Below the pieces are notes generated by a model. It saw only the letters and a list, made by a program, of their open reading frames with translations. It was not told where the DNA came from and searched no databases. A program made the position numbers and the translations under genes. Positions 9,003 through 16,724 of a DNA stretch of 64,000 nt are shown one piece after another. Within the stretch, counting starts at the first letter, position 1; each line of letters opens with the position of its first letter. This stretch comes from an uncultured Microbulbifer sp. (GTDB taxonomy: Bacteria > Pseudomonadota > Gammaproteobacteria > Pseudomonadales > Cellvibrionaceae), in assembly GCF_947504145.1 (NCBI RefSeq), contig NZ_CANNGQ010000002.1, positions 372,001 through 436,000 of the forward strand, written 5' to 3'.

Positions 9003-9031
9003 TTGCAACCAGTTCCCCGGGCGCATAGAAT
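9003..9031 (+). promoter_or_regulatory. Sigma-70-type promoter of the rpsF operon
   Basis: TTGCAA (9003-9008), a 17-base spacer, then TAGAAT (9026-9031). The following discriminator (GCGTCGCC) is very GC-rich, as in stringently controlled rRNA and ribosomal-protein promoters. Start of transcription would be near 9038, giving a leader of about 110 nt. Confidence 0.5.
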
Positions 9032-9040
9032 GCGTCGCCC

Positions 9041-9121
9041 GCAATGGACCCGTCCGGGTTGCATTGCGCACTCCTTGCCTCACCGGGCAGTCACCGCACT
9101 CACGCGATGGCAAGCCAGGAG
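9041..9121 (+). promoter_or_regulatory. Structured rpsF leader, candidate S6:S18 autoregulatory element
   Basis: Two stems can form in the leader. The first pairs GCAATG (9041-9046) with CATTGC (9062-9067) around an ACCC/GGGT inner stem. The second pairs CTTGCC (9074-9079) with GGCAAG (9109-9114); its loop contains CACCG twice (9081-9085 and 9092-9096). The S6:S18 complex is known to repress its own mRNA by binding a leader structure with an essential CCG in an internal loop. The match here is in outline only. Confidence 0.4.
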
Positions 9122-9147
9122 GCTGTGTTAACCCGTAAGGAGCAAAA

Positions 9148-9597
9148 ATGCGTCATTACGAAATTGTATTCCTGGTTCACCCGGACCAGAGCGAGCAGGT
9201 GCCCGGCATGGTCGAGCGTTACTCTGCGACCATCAAAGAGAGCGGCGGTGAAGTACACCGTCTGGAAGACTGGGGCCGCCGCCGTCTGGCTTACCCGATC
9301 AACAAGATCCACAAGGCTCACTACATTCTGATGAATGTGGAAACCACTGAAGAAGCACTGGCGGAACTGACCACCAACTTCAAGTACAACGATGCCGTGA
9401 TCCGCAACCTGGTGATTCGCGAAGACGAAGCCGTCAGCGAAGAAAGCCCGATCATGAAGGCCGAGAAAGAGTCCCGCGAGCGCAAAGCTGCGCGCGCAGA
9501 ACGCTCTGAGCGTCGCGAGCGCGCCGATAAGGAAGAGTCTTCTTCCAAAGGCGCTGATGAAGACAAGTCTTCCGAACAAACCGAAGACGAAGAGTAA
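9148..9597 (+). CDS. rpsF: 30S ribosomal protein S6
   Basis: Begins [20 protein letters not shown] and continues with the S6 ferredoxin-like fold ([39 protein letters not shown]). At 149 residues it is somewhat longer than the 131-135 residues of E. coli S6 because of a charged, Glu-rich C-terminal tail, also known in E. coli, where Glu residues are added after translation. S6 binds S18 on the platform of the 30S subunit. AAGGAG sits 6 bases before ATG 9148. It is the first gene of the rpsF-rpsR-DUF2232-rplI operon. Confidence 0.98.
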   Translation: MRHYEIVFLVHPDQSEQVPGMVERYSATIKESGGEVHRLEDWGRRRLAYPINKIHKAHYILMNVETTEEALAELTTNFKYNDAVIRNLVIREDEAVSEESPIMKAEKESRERKAARAERSERRERADKEESSSKGADEDKSSEQTEDEE

Positions 9598-9609
9598 GGG
9601 GATAATCTG

Positions 9610-9840
9610 ATGGCACGTTTTTTCCGTCGTCGTAAGTTCTGCCGTTTCACCGCCGAAGGCACCAAGCGTATCGACTATAAAGATCTCGATACCCTGAAAG
9701 CCTACGTTTCTGAAACTGGCAAAATCGTACCGAGCCGTATCACTGGCACCAAAGCCAAGTATCAGCGTCAGCTGGCCACCGCGGTCAAGCGTGCGCGTTA
9801 CATTGCGCTGCTGCCGTACACGGACAGCCACGAAGCCTAA
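9610..9840 (+). CDS. rpsR: 30S ribosomal protein S18
   Basis: A 76-residue protein with the S18 core [20 protein letters not shown], then [20 protein letters not shown] and [12 protein letters not shown]. It partners S6 on the 30S platform. It starts 12 bases after rpsF behind AAGGGGAT, in the order found throughout gammaproteobacteria. Confidence 0.98.
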   Translation: MARFFRRRKFCRFTAEGTKRIDYKDLDTLKAYVSETGKIVPSRITGTKAKYQRQLATAVKRARYIALLPYTDSHEA

Positions 9841-9886
9841 GCTGCGCTTTGCTTCGTACGTACTGTTTTAAAAGAGAAGCTATCTA

Positions 9887-10735
9887 GTGCGCGCTATCGC
9901 TGAATTCGCAATGCGATCGCGCCTACGCGCGGTGATTCTCACCCTGGTGGGTATCCCGCTGATCAGCCCCGCCGTGCTGGCACTGGTGGGGTTGCGCCGC
10001 GGCAGTGGTGATGGCCTGTTTGTTCTGGCCTGGGCACTTCTGCCGGTGGTTGCCGCCGCCGGTGCGGGCTATATGTCCCCGCTGATGTCCGGAATGGCAA
10101 TCACCCACTTTGTGGGGGTGCTGGCCGGTGCGCTGGTACTGCGCGCTACCCGCGCCTGGAGCTGGGCGCTGGTGGTACTGACCATCGCAACCAGTTTGGG
10201 CATTGTGGTGACCTCGCAGGTTGCCGGCGGTGTACTCGACAGCCTGATGCAGGCAGTCAACGAGGCCGCCGGTGGCGCGACTACTCCGGAGGCGCAGCAG
10301 CTGAGCAAGGCATTTGCCAGCGAGGCGCAGGCCACGGGTTACCTGGCATTCGTGTCGGTGATCAGTGCGGTGCTGGCGCTGGTGCTGGGCCGTTGGTGGC
10401 AGTCGCTGCTGTACAACCCCGGCGGTTTTCAGGAAGAGATGCACGCTTTGCGTATGCCTCTGCCCGTAGCCGCAGCCGGTATGCTGTTGTGGATCTACTG
10501 CCTCGTCAGTGAGCACTTTGTGTTCTGGGGCGCGGTAGCGGCCTTCCCCATCATGGTGGCGGGCATCTGCCTGATCCACTGGCTGGTGGCCCGCAAGGGC
10601 TGGGGGCGCGGTCCGCTGATTGCCATGTATGTTTCACTGGTGATCGCTGCGTTACCGCTGGCCGGGTTTCTGTGTGGGCTGGCCCTGATCGATAGCTGGA
10701 TTGATATTCGCGCACGCTCGAGCAACAAACGCTGA
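9887..10735 (+). CDS. DUF2232-type multi-pass membrane protein
   Basis: A 282-residue inner-membrane protein with about eight hydrophobic segments (such as [66 protein letters not shown]). Proteins of this type lie between rpsR and rplI in Pseudomonas and relatives and fall in the DUF2232 family (YybS-like); their function is unknown. The start is GTG 9887 with GAGAAG about 8 bases upstream; an in-frame ATG at 9911 is possible. rplI follows after 34 bases, so it is translated from the ribosomal-protein transcript. Confidence 0.8.
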   Translation: MRAIAEFAMRSRLRAVILTLVGIPLISPAVLALVGLRRGSGDGLFVLAWALLPVVAAAGAGYMSPLMSGMAITHFVGVLAGALVLRATRAWSWALVVLTIATSLGIVVTSQVAGGVLDSLMQAVNEAAGGATTPEAQQLSKAFASEAQATGYLAFVSVISAVLALVLGRWWQSLLYNPGGFQEEMHALRMPLPVAAAGMLLWIYCLVSEHFVFWGAVAAFPIMVAGICLIHWLVARKGWGRGPLIAMYVSLVIAALPLAGFLCGLALIDSWIDIRARSSNKR

Positions 10736-10769
10736 GCGGCGCACAAGAACTGAAACTGAGGGTTCCGAG

Positions 10770-11219
10770 ATGGAAGTTATTCTGCTCGATAAAGTAGGCA
10801 AACTGGGCAATGTGGGCGACCGCGTTGACGTTAAATCCGGTTTCGGCCGCAACTTCCTGCTGCCTACCGGCAAAGCGGTTCTGGCCAACGAAGCGAACAT
10901 CGCTGAGTTTGAAGCCAAGCGCGCTGAGCTGGAAGCCGCCGCTGCTGCCAAAGTCAGCGAAGCGGAAGGTCGCGCTGCCAAGCTGGAAGGTGTTGTTGTA
11001 ACCATCGCCGCCAACGCTGGCGACGAAGGCAAGCTGTTCGGCTCCATCGGCACTCGCGACATCGCTGAAGCGATCACCGCTGCAGCGGGCATTGCCGTAG
11101 AAAAAGCCGAAGTGAAACTGCCGGAAGGTGCACTGCGCGAAGTGGGCGAGTTTGACGTAGACGTACAGCTGCACTCCGATGTGATCAGCACCGTTAAGGT
11201 CGTTGTAGAAGCCGAATAA
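10770..11219 (+). CDS. rplI: 50S ribosomal protein L9
   Basis: Begins [20 protein letters not shown] with the Gly-rich RNA-binding loop ([16 protein letters not shown]), then the long Ala/Glu connecting helix and the C-terminal domain ([36 protein letters not shown]). The 149-residue length is that of E. coli L9. I start it at ATG 10770, where the conserved L9 N-terminus begins; GAGGGTTCCGAG precedes it. A large inverted repeat lies between this gene and dnaB. Confidence 0.98.
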   Translation: MEVILLDKVGKLGNVGDRVDVKSGFGRNFLLPTGKAVLANEANIAEFEAKRAELEAAAAAKVSEAEGRAAKLEGVVVTIAANAGDEGKLFGSIGTRDIAEAITAAAGIAVEKAEVKLPEGALREVGEFDVDVQLHSDVISTVKVVVEAE

Positions 11220-11296
11220 GCTTCTGCTGCTTCCCGCACGCCAAGTTGCGGTGGCGGAAAACGGAATTGCCCGTTTGCCGGTCAGCCGCGCTACAA

Positions 11297-11354
11297 TCAG
11301 GCGCTGGATTCTCCCTGCTGGTCTATGACCGGCAATGGAGGGTACAGCGCCTGA
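11297..11354 (+). repeat. 58-base nested inverted repeat between rplI and dnaB (possible terminator or attenuator)
   Basis: Three stems stack into one long hairpin: TCAGGCGCTG (11297-11306) with CAGCGCCTGA (11345-11354), CTCCC (11311-11315) with GAGGG (11338-11342), and TGCTGGTC (11316-11323) with GACCGGCA (11327-11334, one G-T pair), loop TAT. The right arm is followed by CTTGTTTCTG, a poor T-run. It may separate the ribosomal-protein transcript from dnaB, or be a dispersed repeat element. Confidence 0.6.
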
Positions 11355-11426
11355 CTTGTTTCTGAGTCCGGTATTCTGAGTCCTGAAAAGGTTTCTGCGC
11401 CTGGAAAACTGTAATAACGCCAGATC

Positions 11427-12872
11427 ATGAACGAATACGCCCCCCACGAAGAAGAATCTCAGGAGTCCCAATCCAGCTCACCGCTGCCGCACTCGGTAGA
11501 GGCGGAGCAGTCGGTACTGGGCGGCCTGATGCTCGATGCCAGTCGCCTGGATGCGGTGGCCGAGCAGTTGAGTGCGGAAGACTTCTTCGTGGCCAACCAC
11601 CGGATCATCTTCGGGGTGATGCTGGAGCTCTCCACCGGCGAGCAGCCACTGGATATCGTCACCCTCGCCGAAGGCCTCGCCACCCGCGATCTGCTCGCGG
11701 ATATCGGCGGCCCGGCGTACCTCGCGGAGCTGGCCGAAAATACCCCATCTGCCGCCAACATCGTTGCCTACGCCAAGATCGTGCGCGAGCGCTCCATGTT
11801 ACGCCAGTTGATTGCGGCGGCCGGCGAAATCAGCCGCACCAGTTTCAACCCCGGTGGCCTGGGCTCGGTCGACCTGCTGCAGATGGCAGAACGCAGGGTG
11901 GCGGAAATCGCCGAGGGGCGCGCCAAAGAGGGCGGCTTTGTCGGTGTCGACACACTGTTGAAGAAAACGGTCGAGCGCATCGATGAGCTGTTCAAGTCCG
12001 AGGGTGATCTCACCGGTCTGAGCACCGGCCTGACCGAGCTGGATCAGCGCACCTCCGGCTGGCAGCCGGGAGAAATGATCATTCTGGCTGCGCGTCCTTC
12101 CATGGGTAAAACCGCACTGGCACTGAACTTCGTCGAGGCGGCCATGTTGAGCCAGCACAAGCCGACGCTGGTATTCAGTATGGAGATGCCGTCGGACAGT
12201 CTGGTGATGCGGATGCTGTCGTCTATCGGCAAGATCGACCAGGGCCGGATCCGCAACGGCAAGTTGCAGGAAGAGGATTGGCCGAAGCTGTCCAGTGCGG
12301 TGCAGAAGATGAAGGGCAAGGGCCTGTACATCGATGATACCCCCGGCCTGTCACCTTCGGAGGTGCGCGCGCGGGTCAAGCGCACGGTGCGCGACCACAC
12401 CAACAAGCTGATGCAGGCGGACCCGAAGCTGAGCCGGGAAGAGGCGGAGCGCCGCGCACTACCGGCGATGGTGATGGTGGATTACCTGCAGTTGATGCAG
12501 GTGAAGGGCAGCACCGAGGGGCGTACCCAGGAAATCTCGGAGATTTCCCGCTCCCTGAAGGCGCTGGCGAAAGAATATGAGTGCCCGGTGATTGCGCTGT
12601 CGCAGTTGAACCGGGGAGTGGAGCAGCGCCCCAACAAGCGGCCAATGAACTCGGACCTGCGGGAATCCGGGGCGATCGAGCAGGATGCGGATGTGATTCT
12701 GTTTATCTACCGGGATGAGTATTACAACGAGGACAGCCCGGATAAGGGCCTGGCAGAGTTGATTATCGGTAAGCAGCGTAACGGTGAGATTGGTACTTGT
12801 CGGGCGGCGTTTGTGGGTAAGTACACGCGCTTCGATGATCTGGCGCCGGAGTATTACCAGGAAGAGCATTGA
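11427..12872 (+). CDS. dnaB: Replicative DNA helicase DnaB
   Basis: The hexameric ring helicase that unwinds the replication fork in the 5'-to-3' direction. The N-terminal domain (about residues 15-120) begins LPHSVEAEQSVLGGLMLDAS. A linker leads to the RecA-like ATPase with Walker A RPSMGKTALAL (about residue 222), Walker B VMVDYLQLM (about 349), and the DnaB signatures LSQLNRGVEQRP and DLRESGAIEQDADVILFIYR. The 481-residue length is normal, with no intein. Its position after rplI is conserved in gammaproteobacteria. Confidence 0.98.
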   Translation: MNEYAPHEEESQESQSSSPLPHSVEAEQSVLGGLMLDASRLDAVAEQLSAEDFFVANHRIIFGVMLELSTGEQPLDIVTLAEGLATRDLLADIGGPAYLAELAENTPSAANIVAYAKIVRERSMLRQLIAAAGEISRTSFNPGGLGSVDLLQMAERRVAEIAEGRAKEGGFVGVDTLLKKTVERIDELFKSEGDLTGLSTGLTELDQRTSGWQPGEMIILAARPSMGKTALALNFVEAAMLSQHKPTLVFSMEMPSDSLVMRMLSSIGKIDQGRIRNGKLQEEDWPKLSSAVQKMKGKGLYIDDTPGLSPSEVRARVKRTVRDHTNKLMQADPKLSREEAERRALPAMVMVDYLQLMQVKGSTEGRTQEISEISRSLKALAKEYECPVIALSQLNRGVEQRPNKRPMNSDLRESGAIEQDADVILFIYRDEYYNEDSPDKGLAELIIGKQRNGEIGTCRAAFVGKYTRFDDLAPEYYQEEH

Positions 12873-12888
12873 GGCCCATCCCTGGGCC
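12873..12888. terminator. Short hairpin between convergent dnaB and L,D-transpeptidase
   Basis: GGCCCA and TGGGCC form a 6-bp stem around TCCC directly after the dnaB stop. No T-run follows on either strand, so termination strength is doubtful. Confidence 0.3.
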
Positions 12889-12898
12889 GGCATAAAAA

Positions 12899-13399
12899 TT
12901 ACGGAAAAATCTCAATCGGCGTACCGGTATCCACCATCGCCCAGATTTCGTCCATCTGCGGGTTGGTTACCGCGATACAGCCGTCGGTCCAGTTCATGCG
13001 GGTCAGGTAATCTTCGATACCTTTCCAGTGCGGTTTCTGGCCGTGGATCATGATGGATCCACCGGGGCTGCGGCCCAGTTTTTTCGCCCGCGCGCGGTCT
13101 TGCGCATTGGGATAAGACACCTGAATAGCGCGGTAGTAAGTGCTGTTCTTCTTTTTCCAGTTCAGGGTGTAGCGGCCTTCCGGGGTGCGCGAGTCGCCCT
13201 CGTACTGTTTGTGCCCCTTGGGGTTTTTGCCAAATACCACCTTGTAGCTTTTCACAACCTTGCCGTTGCGCTTCAGCTGCATCAGGTGCTTGGATTTGTA
13301 GACTACGACCTCGTCAACGGGATTGATCTTGGCAAAAACCAGGGTCGGCATCAGGAGCAGGGCAATCAGGCTGAGTTTTATATATCGCATGGCTCTCAT
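12899..13399 (-). CDS. L,D-transpeptidase (YkuD-type) family protein, exported
   Basis: A signal peptide (YIKLSLIALLLMPTLVFA) leads into a compact YkuD domain. The active-site region reads SIMIHG, then WTDGCIAVTN; the Cys in DGC is the expected nucleophile and the His of IHG is conserved. Family members crosslink peptidoglycan stem peptides or attach lipoproteins in the periplasm; short stand-alone ones like this (166 residues) are often murein-modifying enzymes with unproven targets. A second ATG nine bases downstream (13390) could be the true start. Confidence 0.85.
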   Translation of the reverse strand: MRAMRYIKLSLIALLLMPTLVFAKINPVDEVVVYKSKHLMQLKRNGKVVKSYKVVFGKNPKGHKQYEGDSRTPEGRYTLNWKKKNSTYYRAIQVSYPNAQDRARAKKLGRSPGGSIMIHGQKPHWKGIEDYLTRMNWTDGCIAVTNPQMDEIWAMVDTGTPIEIFP

Positions 13400-13593
13400 C
13401 GGTAATTGTGGCTTTCCGGGGCTTAACAGTCAGCTTCCGTGCTCTCGCACTTCCACATCCCTGCCTTGGGCGGGGAGGCTGGTTTCTGTGGCGAACCGGG
13501 TTCGCGGTCAGAAAGCAATGTGGTTGCACGGTGCGACTTGGTAACGCAATAGCGTCATGACAGCGCTGTCCTTTGCTGCCGCCCCGAACCAAT

Positions 13594-13630
13594 GTTGGGG
13601 CTATTATTAGGCAATTATCCTAACCCCAAC
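13594..13630. promoter_or_regulatory. Nested dyad upstream of bioD, candidate operator
   Basis: GTTGGGG (13594-13600) pairs with CCCCAAC (13624-13630), and inside it TTAGG (13607-13611) pairs with CCTAA (13619-13623). The dyad ends 2 bases before the TATAAT box at 13633, so a bound protein would cover the -35 region. It does not resemble the BirA consensus. Confidence 0.4.
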
Positions 13631-13632
13631 CG

Positions 13633-13638
13633 TATAAT
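13633..13638 (+). promoter_or_regulatory. Candidate -10 box of the bioD promoter
   Basis: A perfect TATAAT lies 108 bases before the bioD GTG. No good -35 hexamer stands 16-18 bases upstream, which would suit an activator-dependent or dyad-regulated promoter. Confidence 0.4.
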
Positions 13639-13746
13639 GACGAAGTGGGTTGTATGATTAATGCTCTGAGTGGTCAATTTATCATCAAGTAGGCCACGTT
13701 TAAAGAGGCGTCAATAAAAAAGACCGATCAGACCGAGGAAGATTCC

Positions 13747-14448
13747 GTGACCCGTACGTTTTTTGTGACTGGCACCAATACCGAAGTGGGCAAGACTTAT
13801 ATCACCGCGGCGCTGCTACACAAGGCGCGCGAGCAGGGCCTGGAAACCGCAGCGGTAAAGCCGGTGGCCTCCGGCTGTGAACCGACGCCCGATGGCCTGC
13901 GCAATAGCGATGCCCTGACCCTGATGGACGCGATGACCCAGGCGCTGGAATACCAGCAGGTCAATCCCATCGCACTGGAGCCGGCGGTTGCGCCCCATAT
14001 TGCGGCCATGGAAGCGGGCAAGCGGCTGGATATATCGCGGATGGAAGGCATCTGCCGTGGCGTGATGAGCGGCAAGGTGGATCTGGTATTGATTGAAGGC
14101 GCTGGCGGCTGGCGGGTGCCGCTGACTCCGCGCCAGTTCCTGTCGGACCTGCCGAAAGCACTGTCGTTGCCGGTGATCCTGGTGGTGAATATGGAGCTGG
14201 GGTGTATCAATCACGCCCTGCTTACCGCAGAGGCGGTGCGCCGCGATGGCCTGTCTCTGGCGGGCTGGGTGGCGAACTTCGCCCGCGGGCCGCAACAGGA
14301 GATGCTCCGTGCAGAGGAAAACCTGATGACCCTGCGCGCCCTGCTGCCGGCCCCCTGCCTCGGTGTTGTTGCCCACGATGAACAGGGCGACTACCGCAAT
14401 GGCGCCGCTCACCTGGATCTTTCCCCGCTGCTATCTTCATCGGAATAA
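13747..14448 (+). CDS. bioD: ATP-dependent dethiobiotin synthetase
   Basis: Closes the ureido ring of dethiobiotin from 7,8-diaminopelargonate, CO2 and ATP, the penultimate step of biotin synthesis. The P-loop FVTGTNTEVGKTYITAAL is at residues 5-22, KPVASGCE is the substrate-binding lysine segment, and IEGAGGWRVPL is the second conserved block. Length 233 residues; the start is GTG. It is about 45 kb from the bioB-bioF-bioHC operon in this window, with its own promoter-like region. bioA is not in the window. Confidence 0.95.
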   Translation: MTRTFFVTGTNTEVGKTYITAALLHKAREQGLETAAVKPVASGCEPTPDGLRNSDALTLMDAMTQALEYQQVNPIALEPAVAPHIAAMEAGKRLDISRMEGICRGVMSGKVDLVLIEGAGGWRVPLTPRQFLSDLPKALSLPVILVVNMELGCINHALLTAEAVRRDGLSLAGWVANFARGPQQEMLRAEENLMTLRALLPAPCLGVVAHDEQGDYRNGAAHLDLSPLLSSSE

Positions 14449-14460
14449 GCCTTCGCCGAT

Positions 14461-14482
14461 AGGCTGGCGCCTGCGTCAGCCT
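14461..14482 (+). terminator. Hairpin downstream of bioD
   Basis: A 9-bp stem (AGGCTGGCG / CGTCAGCCT, one G-T pair, loop CCTG) starts 12 bases after the bioD stop and is followed by CATTCTCTTC, a poor U-tract. Confidence 0.45.
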
Positions 14483-14511
14483 CATTCTCTTCGAGCAACA
14501 GATATCCCGGC

Positions 14512-14540
14512 TTGACTTGAAGTGCGCTTGGGCCTAGATT
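14512..14540 (+). promoter_or_regulatory. Sigma-70 promoter of the acyl-CoA dehydrogenase gene
   Basis: TTGACT (14512-14517), exactly 17 bases, TAGATT (14535-14540). The -10 box runs into the palindrome at 14539-14558, so repressor binding there would block transcription. Confidence 0.65.
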
Positions 14541-14558
14541 TCAAACATCTGTTTGAAA
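14539..14558. promoter_or_regulatory. PsrA-like operator
   Basis: TTTCAAACATCTGTTTGAAA is a perfect palindrome with 9-base arms and a 2-base centre. Its core CAAAC-N4-GTTTG matches the G/CAAAC-N2-4-GTTTG/C site of PsrA, the TetR-family fatty-acid-responsive regulator of Pseudomonas that controls beta-oxidation genes. It sits between the -10 box and the start codon of an acyl-CoA dehydrogenase. That PsrA itself binds is inference. Confidence 0.65.
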
Positions 14559-14622
14559 CAAACGACTGAACTAGCGCCCGACATTGGTTCAGTGAACCGA
14601 AAACAACCGGAGAGGCGAGACC

Positions 14623-16398
14623 ATGGCCGAGTACAAGGCACCACTGCGCGAGATGAACTTCCTGCTGCACGAGGTATTCGAGGCGGACAAGCTATGGGCG
14701 CGCCTGCCGGCGCTGGCGGAGTCGGCGGATCGCGAGACCGCGGACGCGATTCTGGAAGAAATGGCCAAACTGGCCGCCAACACCCTGGATCCGATCAACC
14801 GCTCCGGTGACGAGGAAGGTTGCCACTGGAAAGATGGCGTGGTCACCACACCCAAAGGCTTCCCCGAAGCCTACGCCACCTACTGTGAAGGCGGCTGGGG
14901 GGCGCTGGTGGGCAACCCGGAGTTTGGCGGTATGGGGATGCCCAAGATGCTGGGTGCCCAGGTAGAGGAAATGCTTTGCTCCGCCAATATCTCCTTTGCC
15001 CTGTACCCGGTGCTGACCAACGGCGCCTGCCTGGCGTTGGATGCCCACGGTAGTGAAGAACTGAAACAGAAGTACCTGCCAAACATGTACTCGGGCACCT
15101 GGGCCGGTGCCATGGACCTGACCGAGCCTCACGCCGGTACCGACCTGGGCATCATCCGCACCAAGGCGGAGCCACAGGACGACGGCAGCTACCGCATTAC
15201 CGGCAGCAAGATCTTTATCACCGGCGGTGACCACGACCTCTCAGAAAATATTATCCACCTGGTGCTGGCAAAACTGCCGGATGCTCCCAAAGGCCCGAAA
15301 GGTATTTCCCTGTTCCTGGTGCCGAAAATCCTGGTCAATGAAGACGGCAGCCTGGGTGAGCCCAATGCATTGGGCTGCGGCTCCATCGAGCACAAGATGG
15401 GCATCAAGGCCTCCGCTACCTGTGCGATGAACTACGATGGCGCCAAGGGCTGGCTGGTAGGCGAGCTCAACAAAGGCCTCGCGGCCATGTTCACCATGAT
15501 GAATTACGAGCGCCTCGGTGTGGGTATCCAGGGCCTGGGTGCTTCTGAGCGCTCCTATCAAAGTGCCATCGAATACGCCCGCGAGCGGGTACAGAGCCGC
15601 TCGCCGGAAGGCGCGAAGCAGCCGGAAAAAGCCGCCGACCCGATCATTGTGCATCCGGATGTGCGCCGCATGCTGCTGACCCAGAAAGCCTATATCGGCG
15701 GCGCTCGCGCGCTCTCCACATATGTGGCCCGCTGGCTGGACCTGGCGAAATTCAGTGAAGGCGAAGAAAAGCAGCACGCGGAGGCCATGGTTGCCCTGCT
15801 CACGCCGGTAGCCAAGGCGTTCTTTACCGACAAGGGCCTGGAGTGCACCGTGCTCGGCCAGCAGGTTTTTGGCGGTCACGGCTATATCCGTGAGTGGGGG
15901 CAGGAGCAGCTGGTGCGCGACGTGCGTATCACGCAGATCTACGAGGGCACCAACGGCATTCAGGCACTGGACCTGATCGGTCGCAAAACCGTGGCCAATG
16001 GTGGTGCTTTCTTTGAGTTGTTTGCCGCCGATGTCCAGACCTTTATCAACGCCCATGCAGAAAATGAAGAGTTGGCGGAGTTCATTGTGCCGCTGGCCAC
16101 CGAACTGCAGCGACTGAAAGACGTTACGGTGGCGGTGATCGAAGCGGCGAAAACCGATCCGAACGCACCGGGCGCGGCCTCTGTGGAGTACCTGCATCTG
16201 TTCGGCTTTGTGGCTTATGCGTTTATGTGGGCGCGGATAGCCAGCGTGGCCGCCGGTCAGAACGACGATTTCTACCGCAGCCAGATTAAGACTGCACGTT
16301 TCTATTTTGCCCGCCTGCTGCCGCAAACCCGTGCGCTTGCAGCCAGCGTACAGGCAGGCAGTGCGACGCTGATGGATCTGGAAGAAGACCTGTTCTGA
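14623..16398 (+). CDS. Acyl-CoA dehydrogenase with extra C-terminal domain (DmdC/FadE-like)
   Basis: A 591-residue FAD flavoenzyme introducing a trans-2 double bond into an acyl-CoA thioester. It has the acyl-CoA dehydrogenase N-terminal, middle (AMDLTEPHAGTDLGIIRTKA, ITGSKIFITGG) and C-terminal domains (GGHGYIREWGQEQLVRDVRI, then YEGTNGIQALDLIGRK). A further helical domain of about 130 residues is typical of the long family that includes 3-methylmercaptopropionyl-CoA dehydrogenase DmdC. True substrate is unknown; the PsrA-like operator argues for fatty acids. GGAGAGGCGAGACC precedes ATG 14623. It is followed by a strong terminator, so it is a single-gene unit. Confidence 0.88.
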   Translation: MAEYKAPLREMNFLLHEVFEADKLWARLPALAESADRETADAILEEMAKLAANTLDPINRSGDEEGCHWKDGVVTTPKGFPEAYATYCEGGWGALVGNPEFGGMGMPKMLGAQVEEMLCSANISFALYPVLTNGACLALDAHGSEELKQKYLPNMYSGTWAGAMDLTEPHAGTDLGIIRTKAEPQDDGSYRITGSKIFITGGDHDLSENIIHLVLAKLPDAPKGPKGISLFLVPKILVNEDGSLGEPNALGCGSIEHKMGIKASATCAMNYDGAKGWLVGELNKGLAAMFTMMNYERLGVGIQGLGASERSYQSAIEYARERVQSRSPEGAKQPEKAADPIIVHPDVRRMLLTQKAYIGGARALSTYVARWLDLAKFSEGEEKQHAEAMVALLTPVAKAFFTDKGLECTVLGQQVFGGHGYIREWGQEQLVRDVRITQIYEGTNGIQALDLIGRKTVANGGAFFELFAADVQTFINAHAENEELAEFIVPLATELQRLKDVTVAVIEAAKTDPNAPGAASVEYLHLFGFVAYAFMWARIASVAAGQNDDFYRSQIKTARFYFARLLPQTRALAASVQAGSATLMDLEEDLF

Positions 16399-16421
16399 TC
16401 CTGATGGATCTGCCGCAGCCT

Positions 16422-16450
16422 AAAAAGCCCCGCATCCGCGGGGCTTTTTT
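16422..16450. terminator. Intrinsic terminator after the acyl-CoA dehydrogenase
   Basis: A 7-bp stem (GCCCCGC / GCGGGGC, loop ATCC) is flanked by five A and followed by six T. Confidence 0.92.
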
Positions 16451-16508
16451 CGTTGCGGGGAATCTCATAAACTCGGGCCACCACAATAAAAAAGATCCCG
16501 GGTTGCCC

Positions 16509-16724
16509 ATGTCGAATCCAGAGTCCGAGTCCGAATTCACCGTCCCACCGAAAAAACTCTCCGATGAAGATCAGGCCAAGGTGGATCGCTACCTGAAGAG
16601 CGGCCACAACGACGTGGAGCGCAAGCCGTTTCGCCCATTTCTGTTGCTGGGCGTCATTCTCGTCGTGCTCACCCTGCTGTCGCTGCTCAGCCTGTTTATT
16701 GCCCGCACCAAAGGGGTGGTGTGA
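16509..16724 (+). CDS. Small single-pass membrane protein (DUF3094-like)
   Basis: A 71-residue protein beginning [20 protein letters not shown] with a charged N-terminal half ([20 protein letters not shown]) and one transmembrane helix ([20 protein letters not shown]). It resembles the small DUF3094 proteins of Pseudomonas and Cellvibrionales; function unknown. I start it at ATG 16509; the frame is open back to the terminator. It overlaps the nitroreductase gene by the TGATG arrangement, so the two are translationally coupled. Confidence 0.75.
   Translation: MSNPESESEFTVPPKKLSDEDQAKVDRYLKSGHNDVERKPFRPFLLLGVILVVLTLLSLLSLFIARTKGVV

Noticed and set aside
9004-9063. Inverted repeat TGCAACC / GGTTGCA before rpsF
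   Set aside because: The left arm lies in the proposed -35 region and would not be in the transcript; the downstream stems are better candidates for a leader structure.
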